Shown piece after piece: positions 25,672-37,013 of a stretch of 64,000 bases of DNA. Location of the stretch: positions 10,699,072 to 10,763,071 of the forward strand of contig CM066203.1 in the NCBI GenBank assembly GCA_033675215.1. Reading direction: 5' to 3'. The DNA comes from Rhodiola kirilowii. Taxonomy: Eukaryota > Streptophyta > Magnoliopsida > Saxifragales > Crassulaceae. Numbering within the stretch: position 1 is the first letter of the stretch; the number at the start of each line of letters is the position of its first letter. The notes under the pieces were generated by a model that did no database searches, was not told where the DNA came from, and worked only from the letters and a program-made list of their open reading frames with translations. A program made the translations under genes and the position numbers.

Positions 25672-26059
25672 GGATGCTTTTTTCTTATTCTGAATACTCA
25701 AAAGCTTGGAGATGGAGACTTATGAGCAGAAGAAGGGTTAGGTTGATGTCGTTTATATAGTGGAATTAAGGATGTTTATCCACTAGGATTCCAAGTTGGA
25801 GTCGGTGATATATTATTATTTTAGATCATGATATTCGACTTTTAAATCTGTGATCATTATCTACATGTTTGCCGAACAAATATGAAGGTGAAGATTACTT
25901 AATTTGAATTTATATAATTATCTACTTAAATTGGAAAAGAAACATTATAAACTTAAAAAACGATTTTCTATTAAATTTGGGTGGCACGAGTTTAAGCTAC
26001 TGTTTTCCCCCAAAATCTGAATTATGCGGTTATGCCGTACTGCCTTGTACTCCCATGCA
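25672..26059. promoter_or_regulatory. STP promoter / TGD3 3' flank
   Basis: Spacer between the STP start and the TGD3 stop. A TATA-like TTTATATAG stands at about 25749-25757 in minus-strand promoter position, about 80 bp above the STP ATG. The same motif is kept in the duplicate near 38730. The rest is AT-rich. Confidence 0.45.
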
Positions 26060-29000
26060 TCAGTATCTGATTGGACCATCTAAGCTCCCTGTTGCAAACT
26101 GATAACAAGGAAACAGACTGATTGAGAACAGTAAATTTGAAGTTCTAGGAGATGGGATGACATTTGGTTAGTACCTGTTGAACTATTGGGTTTGACGAAG
26201 TTGTGAATTCTTCAGTCATGCCTTCCCAGACAACCTTTCCCTCATGGAGAAACAAGAGCCTGTGCAGGAGAGGATTTTGTTAATGTAAATAGCTTTAAAT
26301 GGGTAACATAAGTTTGAAAAAAGGTGTAGTTTCGATGAAGCACCTATCGACAGCTCTTCTGATAGTGCTATGCTGGTGGGTGACCACCACATATGATGAA
26401 ATCTTCCCAGGCGTTTCAGGTGCGTCTTCGTCTTTCAGATGAACAGAGCGAATGAGGTCTTCAACGACCGTTGAGGCAATTGGGTCAAGTCCAGCAGTTG
26501 GTTCGTCATACAAAAGAATCTACAATTAATAGCAACATAAAGACGGAAAGTTCACAATTTACTGTAAAGAAGCAAGTCATTATTTTAGAAGTGAGGAGGT
26601 TACATAAAATAGCAGGGGACAAAAAAACTGCTGGTATATTAAAATGGTTCACATACCTCAGGTTCTATAGAGTCCTTCGTGGTATCATAAATGATAGACC
26701 TGGCTAATGCGACTCTTTTCTTCATTCCTCCAGATAACTCGGAAGGCAATCGATCTTCAACCCCCTATCATAAATATAAGAACTGAGATCTGCTCAATCA
26801 AAGATGAATTTGCAATTACAATTCAGTGACGATACCGAAACATTTTCACTCAGCACTCATAATCTAGGTTGCACCGATACTCCAAAATAGTCACGTACCC
26901 GTATCGTATCCGTGTCCGATACACGACACGCTTGGGATACACGGATTCTTCGTATCCATTCAAAAACGTATCTCAAATTTTGGATACATGTATTTACCGT
27001 ATCCAAAAAATGTAGCCCAAAAAAAATTCAATTAGACCCATAATTATAACTAAATCAGCCCAAAAAATTCATTTTAACTACTGACTTATTTTTTTAAACA
27101 TGTTTATTTAATTTTTATGCTTAGACTTTTTGTTTAACTAGCTAAACTATGGAGTTTTATAAACTAAATTATTTGTTTGTGCATAATTTTTTATATAATT
27201 TACAAAAATGGTATAACTTTATAAATATATATATATTTTTATATAAAATAACAAACGTATCCGAAACGTATCGTATCCTGCTTTTTCTAAAAAAATCGTA
27301 TCCCCGTATCGTATTGTATCCGTATCCGTGTCCCGTGTCCGTATCCGTGCAACCTAGCTCATAATGACCGAAAAACTACAATTCTGATTTCTGATGTTAT
27401 GAAGCTGTCTTTTCTCATAGCATTACTTCTCCAGACAGTTCTGACCTACATGACTCATTTGATCAATCATATGGACTGGATAAGAGACCAGATCTGGAAA
27501 TAATTGTTTCTCAGGGTATACCTTTAAACCCACAGCAGCTAAGTTTTCAGTCACAAGTTCTGCAATCTGTTCTTCAGACATAGTAGAATTTTCATACCTA
27601 CGGAATTAAAAAAATGAAGTAAAGTAAACGAAACCATATTTCCAAAACATAGTGTGTGTGGCACGTGCTCATCACTCGTACTGCAAACAATTTTAAGAAT
27701 TAATATCAGTTCTCTTACAAAAGAAAACCAACATTTTCACGAACAGTTAAAGAATCAAAAAGGGCTGCACTCTGAAACACCTGCAGTCATAAAAGTACAC
27801 GACAATTAACAATTAAGCTAATACAATATGGAGCAAGCAACATTTGTGTAGAAAATGTACCAATCCTATTCGTAGACCAGAAATCTCCTCATCACTGATT
27901 AAACCAACTCTCTTTTTACCTCGAATGTAAACCTCGCCCTACACATGAGACAGCAGACCATCTTTGTCATCAGTCACTAGCTAAATGAATATTCTACGCA
28001 AAGGTGATTTTTCAATTTAACTGGGGAGGCTGACAATGTAAAATTTGGCCACATATTACACTGACCTTGTCAGGAGCAAGAAGCCCAGCAATAATTTTCA
28101 ATATTGTAGATTTTCCCGTACCAGACGGTCCAATTATACCAATAGCTTCTCCATGTCTGATCTAAAAGAGGCAAAAGTAATAAAGCTATAAAATATTTGA
28201 ACTGTACAGAAATAATGTTTTTAGAGAATAGTAGCCCAGAAGTGGAAATGCAAAAAAAGAAAGAAGGTATAAGGTTCTTTAGTTCAGCGCAACTGATTTC
28301 ATTAATTTTCTATCAATGAGGACACTGGGTAGAAAACACGTCTATAAGATTATAAAACCAACTACATACAGAGCGACACGAGGAAAAAAAGAAGAGATAC
28401 TCAACTTTTACTCTGTAAAGTATATCACTCCAGTTTGACTCTCCAATCCCATCATTTTATAATCATCTTGATTATTGCCCAGTAATTTGTTTCACTTTAA
28501 CACTGTTGGCACGTATATACTATAACAAACAATAAAATGCTGAGGTAATCCTCCGAGAATGGTTATTCTCAGTTTATCGGAGTTAGTTACTATGGACTCG
28601 TAAAGAACTTCTTCACTGCGTGCACTGCACATAACTAGTCATGTATCTTCATCCACGTCAGATTAAACATACCTTAAAGCTGACTCCCCTCAAGATATGC
28701 TTATCTCCAAATGACTTGTAAACATCTCTACAATCAATCAGCACATCAGATTCCTCTTCAGGTACCTCAACTGATATTAGATTCGGAGAATCTGATAGAC
28801 CCTGTTCAAAGTTCCCCAAACACAGTTTATCAATGAAATTCATGATCTTGTACAAACATCTAAATACAACCTTTTGCCCAAAAATAAAATAAAGCTAAAA
28901 AACAACAAGAAATACAAAACCTTACATCAAAACTGCTTGGCGACAATCCACCACTTGTAAGGTTTTGTGGAGAAGCTATACAAGCAGAAACAACTTTTCT

Positions 29001-29123
29001 GCGCTGATACGAACAAGAAGAGCAATCGGCTTTGCAGCAAATAAATGGTTTAACGCATCTCAAGCTAGTTGTAAACCCCGGCCTAGTCAAAGTAGACAGT
29101 ATCGAACCAGCAAGAGCATCCAT
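26060..29123 (-). CDS. TGD3: TGD3, plastid lipid-import ABC ATPase (copy 1)
   Basis: About nine exons on the minus strand encode the ATPase subunit of the TGD1-TGD2-TGD3 importer, which moves ER-derived lipid into the plastid. Exon 1 (ATG at 29123) is a Ser-rich transit-peptide region. Exon 2 ends [18 protein letters not shown]. The Walker A motif [11 protein letters not shown] lies near 28120. The Q-loop exon gives [16 protein letters not shown]. The ABC signature [18 protein letters not shown] lies near 26720, followed by Walker B and D-loop [13 protein letters not shown] near 26500 and the switch His in VVVTHQHS. The C-terminus reads [12 protein letters not shown], as in Arabidopsis TGD3. 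All motifs are intact. One intron holds a MITE (26864-27357). The gene is divergent from FHY1 and is duplicated at 39033-41561. Confidence 0.94.
26864..27357. mobile_element. hAT-like MITE in a TGD3 intron
   Basis: A 494-bp element with 11-bp perfect terminal inverted repeats (CTAGGTTGCAC...GTGCAACCTAG) and an 8-bp target duplication, CTCATAAT, at 26856-26863 and 27358-27365. The ends are rich in CGTATCCGTGTCC-type repeats, and the centre is AT-rich and non-coding. The duplicate TGD3 gene keeps the uninterrupted site (single CTCATAAT near 39840). The 8-bp duplication and non-coding body suggest a non-autonomous hAT element; the superfamily is inferred. Confidence 0.88.
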
Positions 29124-29670
29124 GTTAATTGTGTCTCCTAAAAATCACTCAGATCAACCTGATAGCCTATAACTACTTGTATTTCTTGAATCAAGTACCT
29201 CCTGAAACATCAAAAAACAATTTTAATTCATTTTTTATATTCAGAAAATTGGAACGAAGTAGTTAATCCAAAGAATGACAAAAGCCAATCTGCTCTTCCA
29301 AAATCAAAAATGTAAAAAACCTAAAACTACAAATTAAGAATTACCTCGTTCGGAATCTTGTGCTATACTACAAATAAAGGCTTCTCTGCTGACCGATGGT
29401 GGTGATGCTGCGTAAATCGACGCCGAGACCGACGATCGAGCCGACGATGAATCTTCTTTGATCAGTAACGAGCCACAGAGAGTGAAATGAATTTTGCGAT
29501 TAAGGGTGCCGAATCATACTTAATACAAACTTAAGGGGGCTCCAACGTAATAAAATGAAATCCAGACCTTTCTGGTTTTATTGCCTAATCAAATCCTTTA
29601 ACTTCTTCAACTAATCGTAACGACGATTTTGGTTTTATTTCCCAGAAACAAAATTCGATTATTTCGATTG
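29124..29670. promoter_or_regulatory. Bidirectional TGD3 / FHY1 promoter (copy 1)
   Basis: About 550 bp between divergent TGD3 and FHY1. A TGD3 leader intron is likely: an exon around 29345-29450 with a GTAATT donor, and an acceptor just above the ATG. The same arrangement is preserved in copy 2 (41562-42111). Confidence 0.5.
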
Positions 29671-31504
29671 ATGAATTTGATGTTGAGATTCTCAACACCA
29701 GCCCTTTCTTTTCCACTCAACTGCTTTGAAAATCTTGCAAAAATGGCGTCGGAATTACCGACCCAGAGGAGGTCGTCTCTTGTTTCCACAGTTAATTTTA
29801 CCAGCAGTAGCAAGAGGAAGAAGCTTCCTGTGATCTTGTTTGATATAATTGATACCGTTGTTCGTGACCCTTTTTATCAAGACGTTCCTGCTTTCTTCAG
29901 GTATATTTTTTTTGTTGTGTTTGGAGGAGAAAGGTGTATAGTGAGTAAGTTATTGAATTGGTTGAATAGTATTTTAATTTGTATGCAGCTGCGTTTTTGG
30001 AGTAATTGATTTATGTGGTTGTAGTGAAGAGTATCTTATTTTAGGAGTGATATATGAGATATGATACATTTGACGTTAGGAATTCCTCGTGGTGCTTCTG
30101 AGCATGTGAGTATATATGATGCGACTCCAGGTGAAGCTGGTGATAGATATGAGCGATGTGTTAATTTGTTAGCTGTTAAAGACCTAAGATAGAGTTTGAG
30201 ATAAATGACTTTTGATTTTGGTGTTCAATTGCATAGTAGGTACTAAAAAAGTTGAAGTGATTCGGTATGAACTACATCAGATGAAGCAGAAGCTAATGTG
30301 TATAATATACCATTCACGTATAGATAATCTAATGGAGATCTTCTGTTAAGAATGCCCATGAAGGAACTAATAGAATGCAAACATCCTACTGCTTGGATCG
30401 AGTTTGAGAAGGGGCTAATTTCCGAGGTGCATTTAAATTAGCGCACCACTTACAAAGTGCTCTTATCATTCAATTCTGTATTGATTTGCAATGAGAAGAT
30501 GCTAGCTAAGTTAGAGATAACTGTAATCCAATATATAAATTGTATTGTTTTTTTATATTTTTCAAATAAGGTTTGAGAAGCACAAAACACATGTTAGACT
30601 GGAGTTATTCTCATGTGTAACCCTGTGTTTCTTAGGTTGAACTAGCACACAAGTTCTTTAAAGACGAACGTCATCTTGATTTGGAAGGTGAGTGCGAATC
30701 AAATCTGTGTTTTTATTCCTTTTGTTTCTATTAAACAAATTAAATGTCCATCGTCTTTCTCTCTACCGAACAGTTATTTCGTTGAAATTTCTCAGTTTTT
30801 TCATCAAAGATCTTAACTGTTTTGGCGATTGTGACTATGAATTAGATTCAATGGTTATGGTGAAGTTGTCTGGATAGGGCACACAATTTTCTTTAGCACA
30901 GTTTTTTTCTTACATGTTTAGTTTCGTCCATCTTTCAGGTCTTAAAAATTGCATGATTAATGGATATTCTTACATAGAAGGCGTTGAGGAATTGTTGAGA
31001 GACCTAAAGCATAACGATTATGAGATGCACGCTTTCACAAACTATCCTATCTGGTTGCGTTAACATATCGATGCTTTATTCTTTCTTAAGGAGGTTGAGC
31101 CACTTTATTTTATAAAAGAATTCTGGTCTTTAGGTATCAGTTGATAAAAAGGCAAGTTAAGAGTCTCCAACTACCTATCTTGGACATTCTGCTCATGTGT
31201 AATGGGTACCGCTTGCATCCTATTTCATTCTTCAGTTGATTTTAGCCTACTAGATAAAGAGATTGAGTGGCAATTTTATGATTCAGGAAAGCGTAAGCCC
31301 GGTCCAGAATTCTATCTGGAGGTTCGGAGACTTCTCCAGGTTGAACCGGCTGACTGCATTTTTATCGATGACCAGTTAAAGAACGTGGAGGCTGCATCAA
31401 AACTTGGCATAGTTGGAATACAGTTTAAGAATGCACATTTGCTGCGTCACGGGCTCAGTTCACTTGGTCTTCAACTTCATGTTTCAACAGAAAAAATTGT
31501 CTAG
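29671..31504 (+). pseudogene. FHY1: FHY1-like FMN hydrolase (HAD superfamily), copy 1, frameshifted
   Basis: Six exons match plastid flavin mononucleotide hydrolase 1 (At1g79790): exon 1 ends LPVILFDIIDTVVRDPFY (HAD motif I, D-x-x-D-T), then MPMKELIECKHPTAWIEFE, VELAHKFFKDERH, MINGYSYIEGVEELL with FTNYPIW, and the last exon GKRKPGPEFYLEV with CIFIDD. Exon 5 (from about 31135) has one extra base compared with copy 2, which shifts the frame and loses the conserved DKLRVSNYLSWTFCS. The conserved Asp of KPDPEFY is also Gly here. This copy is therefore probably a pseudogene, or makes a short protein. The parent enzyme would dephosphorylate FMN to riboflavin in the plastid. Confidence 0.8.
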
Positions 31505-31739
31505 TGGACTTGTGATGGTAGCTGATTTTGTAAGCTTCCTGTAACGTCTTAATCTGAAAGATATACAAGTTCCATTGTAGTTGTATATAGTGAATAGTGA
31601 ATAACATGATTCTGTGATATACAAGTTCCAATTTAGTTTTACTATAATCGCAAACCATATGTTTTGTAACGCCGCGAATTCTGAATGATTTATTGTCCTA
31701 CATTGAGTTCGAGTAATGCTTGTGGTAGCTTGATAAGCT

Positions 31740-32189
31740 AGTCTATTGGATCATGATATTTTGTGAAAGACTCTAGATTGTGGTGACCTAATGGAGTGCG
31801 GTGACATGAACATTTAGGATGACTAGGCCCTTAATGGCTCGGATCGGGTCCTCTGGTCGGATCATTATATGTTTTATATAGTCCTTGCAATGACCAAATC
31901 AATTGTGTATGTCATACTAAATGATGGATTCATTTAAAAAGAGTGCAAGTGAATAACAACAAGCAATGGTAGCCAAATTGTGGTAGTCTTTCAAAGCAAG
32001 CATTTGCACATTTTTGTAAGACAATGTCTTTTTAGGCCCTATCCCGACCGCAAGTAACTTCCGTTTACATGATTTCATTACAACAAACACATGAACAAAT
32101 TGTGTATGTATGACAATTCTTTTTTTTTTTTTTTTTTGATGGGGGCATGTATGACAATTCAAACATAAGAAAAACCATAAATAAATAAT
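31740..32189. repeat. End of duplicated block and 3' spacer of the F-box gene
   Basis: Contains one arm (about 31832-31872) of the GTAACGACCCGACCGGAGG-type inverted repeat described at 51328-51409. It also has the edge of the segmental duplication at 31891 and a T-run insertion at 32106-32160. No gene is seen. Confidence 0.5.
32106..32160 (-). mobile_element. Minimal polyA retro-insert with 14-bp target duplication
   Basis: ATGTATGACAATTC is repeated exactly at 32106-32119 and 32147-32160. The 27 bp between them are, on the minus strand, GCCCCCATC followed by about 18 A. This fits an almost completely 5'-truncated SINE or LINE, only a few bases plus the tail. Confidence 0.65.
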
Positions 32190-33443
32190 TCAACAAAAAC
32201 ATAAATCAAAATGTTGATGAGGCACTATCCAAATTGGTTGAGGCACACCATGAATCGTAGTTTTGCAATAGATTATTTCAGCTCCACCTTCAATGATGTA
32301 ATTAGCTACTATGTAGATGCGTTTATCCCAATAATCTTTGTCAGTGACGTAGATTGAATTAGGTTTGCAACCGATAGATCTGATAGCCATAGATGTAGTA
32401 TCATCTCCAATGAAAAATGTATCCCCTCTCAGATCTTTTGACTTCTTTGTAATGAATTGTTCTCCTTTATCTCCGTGCACTTTCAGTTTGAAGATGTTGA
32501 AACTAATAGTTGCTGATACCCGTCTTTCATAAAACCTTTGAAGGAGATACAAATCTGAAAAAGTTGACTCCACAAGGTATGGGACGAATGGGGTATGCAA
32601 TTCTGTTTCTCGAAGTAAATGTTGTACTGCTTTGATCACCGGAGGACGAGAGTGAACGTCTACCTTGATAATATTGCAAAGATGGTCGACGAGATAAACT
32701 GCCCCTTGATGGAATATAATGTCTTTGAACAAAGCATCAGACAGCGTCGGAGAATGTGTATTGATGTACACCCAAGACTTTTCTCCCGCTTTAATTGTGG
32801 CAAACTCATCCAACTTGCAGTAAATAGCCACAATAGTATAATCAGACGGTGTTGAGTCCGAGGAAATAACGAGTTTGAGTATGTCAGCATCCAAAGTAGA
32901 GTTCCAACTCTGATCCCCAAGAGAAGGAAGATTGATTATTTGAATATCCCTGCCAAAAGGATTCATCAATGTAAAAGTAAAATCCAAATTTTGAGTGGCA
33001 ACCCATCCATGAGAAGTTCCAATACATCTTCTGTGGCTATATGGAAGCCGAAGCTGGAGTTTTGAGTAGTAATTTGAAAGGCAAGAAAGAGAAAAAAGCA
33101 GCAGTGGTGGCTGTGGAGCATCCTGTGATGTAACCAAAAGCATTGGGAGAACATTGCACGAGGGCTTGGCAATTTTTTTTAATATGATATACCATTTCTT
33201 GCAAACTGCACCAAATCTTATAAGCTCGAAGACCTCATGCAACTTGTCTAAAATTAAGTTTGCAATGTCCCATGGTATGTCACTCCATAACGATGCAATT
33301 TGCAAATCGCCTAATTCCTACAAGGAAACCTCAACTTATAACTAGACTAGACTAAATAATGATACTTATAACATATATGTATTAGACAGACTTACTGGAG
33401 TTTCTACCAGGCGACGACGCTTATTAGATTGTCTTCTGCTCAT
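32190..33443 (-). CDS. F-box protein with KIB/DUF295-type C-terminal domain
   Basis: Two exons on the minus strand, in phase, give 391 residues. Exon 1 (ATG at 33443) is a short basic start, MSRRQSNKRRRLVETP. Exon 2 (about 33331 down to 32190) opens with the F-box, WSDIPWDIANLILDKLHEVF then FGAVCKKWYII. The DUF295/KIB1-4 domain follows: CIGTSHGWVATQ, LMNPFGRDIQIINLPSL, then ALFKDIIFHQGAVYLVDHL and VPYLVESTFSDLYLLQRF, ending FDLCFC. Such proteins are SCF ubiquitin-ligase adaptors; this subfamily is large and poorly characterised. This is the only full-length copy; its 5' part is copied at 54212-54628 (nearly identical), 50040-50320 and 56150-56290. Confidence 0.88.
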
Positions 33444-34500
33444 ATCCCCTTCTGCTGTGCTGTTCTCTTCTCTATAAACCTTCCTCTCTTCTGGCTTTGG
33501 ATTTGGCTTTCGATGTTATGTGCCTGCGCTCACAAAGTAAACCAAAATTAGCACAAAAGAAACAAACAAAAATTCAAGAGACACAAGTAGGCACTATTTT
33601 CTTCAAGATTAGCAGAGTCCCCCCAAAAAAAATTAAACATGGGAATCCAATTGAAGGTTTACTTTACCTGGGTTTGTCCTTTTTTTTCTGTATCCCTAGA
33701 ATCTCATTCAACAGTACTAGGTTTTTCTGCCACCCGTTCTAATTTATAACTGTTGACCTTTTGCCGTCAGTAATACGACGGCGTTTGACTATCGAATTAT
33801 GGATTGGACCACGGCTAGTTGCTCTTACGGCCCAATTCCAAATCTCCTCGACAATTTCGGTTTCTAACTGCCTTGTTGTTGTTTTGGTGAATTCTCTTAT
33901 TAGATTATCTGTGTACCAAATGCAAACAATAAGGATTCAATTGTAATAAGCAGATTTCTGCACAATATAAATATAAAATGGACCCATACGTAGCGTTAAG
34001 GTGAGTATTGATTTCGCCACATCCCGCTCGTCTCCTCCGCCACATTCGTGCCTCCGATCACCTGCGTTCTCTCAGGTGTAGCACCGGTTGCCTACGTCTG
34101 GAATTCTCATCTCTGGCCAATAATGGCGTTGGATCTACCAAGGCTGCTTGGAGGAGTTTGTGTTAATCCGATTTACAATTTGCTCCCATTTTTCTTTTTG
34201 TTTCAGTTCAGCGTTTGTGATGAGATAGGTTGTGCTTTATTTGGAGTTTGCCAAACAGATTTTGTTTCACTGTATGTGTTTATTTATCACTTTATTGAAT
34301 GGTAATTGATACCAGATCCCGGAAACTGATTTTTTTTTTAATAAAGAAATTGATTTCCTTGTTAAAACGATTAGCATTTGCGTTAAAATAATCGATTGCG
34401 TTAGATTTTCAACTATAAGATCCGCAGTTGGACCGATTAGAGGTGTTTTGAAATTCGGATGTCATAAATGCAGAGGAGAACGGTTGCCCAATAAAACCAT
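33444..34500. promoter_or_regulatory. F-box gene upstream region, repeated elsewhere in the window
   Basis: The upstream DNA of the F-box gene. The part from about 33780 (GCGTTTGACTATCGAATTAT onward) to 34500 recurs at about 54945-55400 and 56360-56900, and its opening at about 50505. A short open stretch in it (MALDLPRLLGGVCVNP) also recurs, but it has no family resemblance, and its copies are disrupted. I treat it as repeat DNA, not a gene. Confidence 0.6.
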
Positions 34501-34929
34501 TGCGCTTCCCAAATGAAAGTCAATCATTTTAGTTTCAGTAAATGTTATATTTAAGTATATGAATGTTTAAGTAAATATTTAAGTATATTTAAGTAAATGT
34601 TCTATATAAAAAAAATATATGAATGAATTTAAGAAAAAAATAATGTGTCACATACAATGTAGGACATGATAGAATTGAATGGCACAAGATGTTGTGTTTT
34701 AATTCCTTTGATCAATTTAACAATAATTGCCCAGTTTTAACTTTTAAAAGTTCAATTTATCCCTAAATTGACATTTCTATTTGTTAGAAACGTAATGTCC
34801 CTGGGATTAATGATCAATTTCGAAAACTCTGAATCAATTAATAATAATTGGTAAATATGGCGATTTTAGTTTTCTGTTACACCACGTCTTTTAATTTCTA
34901 ACCGGATGACACTTCAAAAACTATATTGA
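34501..34929. repeat. AT-rich spacer shared with 55610-55750 and 59510-59860
   Basis: AT-rich DNA including GTCAATCATTTTAGTTTCAG and AATGGCACAAGATGTTGTGT. The same sequence appears at about 59520-59860 and, interrupted by an insertion, at 55610-55890. It is part of the local mosaic duplication and not a gene. Confidence 0.6.
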
Positions 34930-35338
34930 ATACAAAGTTTCTTATCTGCCTAAATGAATACAAAGTTGAATACCCTAAATGAATAATCTGCCAATTGAAT
35001 ACAAAGTTTCAAATTGAATACAAAGTTTCAATTGTAAGTAATTGTAAGTAATACCCTAAATGATTGTAAGCTGAATACAAAGTTTCAAATGAATACAAAG
35101 TTGAATACCCTAAATGAATAATCTGCCAATTGAATACAAAGTTTCAATTGTAAGTAATCCCCTAAATGATTGTATGACCAGTGCAAATTGAATACAAAGT
35201 TTCAATTGTAAGTAATCCCCTAAATGAATAACCTGTCAATATCATACTTGAATACTTCAAATAACATAATTGTAAGTATCATACTTGAATACTTGTAAGT
35301 TTCAATTGTAAGTATCATACTTAAGTTTCAAAGGTTCC
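34930..35338. repeat. Degenerate tandem repeat next to the chimera's 3' end
   Basis: Irregular repeats of GAATACAAAGTTTCAATTGT, AAGTAATCCCCTAAATGA and AATAATCTGCCAATTGAA occupy most of this stretch, with unit lengths of roughly 20 to 60 bp. The motifs derive from sequence just downstream of the SNU13 stop, also seen in single copy at 48130 and 59915, so this is a local expansion. Confidence 0.7.
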
Positions 35339-37013
35339 CTAAATGAATAACCTGTCAATATCATACTTCAGTGCTTGTATTTCGAGATGCAATGGACTTT
35401 CAACTACTCTTTTCACCGAAAGAGCACTGAAGCGTCGCGTAGTACCACAAGCTTGCCTCAACTCGTATTTTGACGGAACAAACACATAGGGAACCTTCTT
35501 ATCTTCTGCAATCAGTCGGAGATGGAGAAGCTCCTCCAATGCACCAGTGTCAGCAGCCATCACCACAAACTCTGTAGTTCCTTCGTGCAATATCTTTGTT
35601 GTTTTTCTAATACCCTTCTTGAGCTGCTTAAAATCAGCAGCCCTCTTGACCATATCAAGGATGGAACTAGTAAGTCGGGAATCCGCGAGCGGATACACTT
35701 TAGGGTTAATATCTGCCGAATCGACTTTGACTAAGTAGGCTGCTGAGGAGGCAAAAAGTTTTTCACCATAACCAGCCGATATGAGCACAGCATCAGCTAC
35801 ATCTGCATCAGTAGCTAAATCTACAATTGAAAGAAAAGCACAACCATTAGTGAAAAATGACAGCTTAGTTAAAATAATGTCTACGCATAATAATTGATTT
35901 GGTACATACTTTTTCTAACTATTGGATAAGCTAGAGTCAACGCATTAAGCTCATGAGGATGCATATTTCTTGACTCTACATGAAGCCACCGCTTTTCATG
36001 GTAATCGTTAAAATAAAACTCGTAAGTGCAGTAGTGTAGATTAACCTGTAGAACACAAATAACAAACAAAATATTTCACGAACAAATTCAAATCTGGGAA
36101 GATAATTAGAAATAAAATCGGTTATCATCACTTACCGTTCCATCAGACCCCGCAGAGAACACCAAGTTCTGGCTAGCAGCAAGTGCATTAACTTGACCTT
36201 TGTGCACATTGAATTCATCAAGAACATAACCACGAGAAGGTTCCAAAAATCGCACTCGTCCAGACAAATCAGCTACTACTATTCTTCCATTACTTCAACA
36301 AATATATTGATTAGTGAAGAACTAAACTTTTAAAATAAACAACTAAAAGGTAACATGAACACAAATGCAACACTAGTACCTCAAACAAAGCATGTCTAGA
36401 ACAGAATATTTAGATCCGAATTCATCAACATCGTACTTCTTTGTGAAGTTCTCACTAGAACAACTAGCTTTCCAGCCAAGTATAGATCCATTGCTGCAAC
36501 CCGCAAAAATAGAAGCTCCGTCATAGCTCCATGCCACACTCGTGATAGGACCTGCAATGGTTTGAACCAATATTAAATGGTAACCTACAAAGGTTATATA
36601 GACAAACAACTACTAGAGTGCATGCTGAAAATCTCACATCCGACATTAGGAAAGGCCTTTATAAATTGCAAACCGGGCCCATAAGCGTGATAAAGTCTAA
36701 CTTCCCCATCTATACACGCCATCAAAATCGCATCCATTAGGGAACCAGAAGAAACTGGAGACACTGCCATCTTGTGTATGCCAAGTCCTACTGAATTTAG
36801 AAGGGTCTACAAAAAAAAAACGACATAAATCAAAGTAAAAAGAACTGAAATGAAGACAAAATTTTCAAAGAGTTTTAGAGCATACTATTTTCGTCAAACT
36901 GTCCAGATCCCACTGATAAACAGTGCCATCTATGGTGGAAGATATCAATCTGTCCCACCTAGGACACCACAGCAGTGAAGAAAGCTCTGGAGACAGGGAG
37001 TCTCCCTTGACGG
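35339..37013 (-). CDS. UTP4-like WD40 propeller fused in frame to SNU13/15.5K (copy A, 5'-incomplete)
   Basis: Six consecutive minus-strand exons keep phase with GT-AG signals and give about 415 residues. Exons 2-6 match the amino-terminal propeller of UTP4/cirhin (Arabidopsis POPCORN): SSLLWCPRWDRLISSTIDGT, LLNSVGLGIHKMAVSP, ACIDGEVRLYHAYGPGLQF, ITSVAWSYDGASIFAGCSNG, VVADLSGRVRFLEPS, HKGQVNALAASQNLVFSAGS and MHPHELNALTLAYP. Exon 7 (35820-35339) begins still in UTP4 (VADAVLISAGYGEKLFASS). It then passes straight into SNU13: [57 protein letters not shown], and ends IDRLFI. Both parents are U3 snoRNP/SSU-processome proteins. The SNU13 part lacks introns. No start codon lies near exon 2; the likely first exon is at 47685-47846 and carries a stop. 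Functional status is uncertain. Confidence 0.75.

Larger units (their letters stand above)
24798..31891. repeat. Segmental duplication, copy 1 (STP 5' part, TGD3, FHY1)
   Basis: This stretch aligns without rearrangement to 37765-44480. The left edge lies inside STP exon 3, at TGCCGATTGTGATTGAGAGC in both copies. The right edge follows GTCCTTGCAAT in both copies. Introns and intergenic DNA match as closely as exons at most places, so the duplication is DNA-level and fairly young. Copy 1 alone contains the 494-bp MITE at 26864-27357. Confidence 0.92.

Noticed and set aside
34048-34305. A small gene reading MALDLPRLLGGVCVNP
   Set aside because: The copies at about 55100 and 56500 are disrupted or altered, and no family is recognised. 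It belongs to the repeated F-box promoter DNA.
34930-35338. A possible CRISPR-like or regular repeat array
   Set aside because: The units are irregular and degenerate, with no unique spacers, and this is a plant nuclear context. It is a minisatellite-type expansion.
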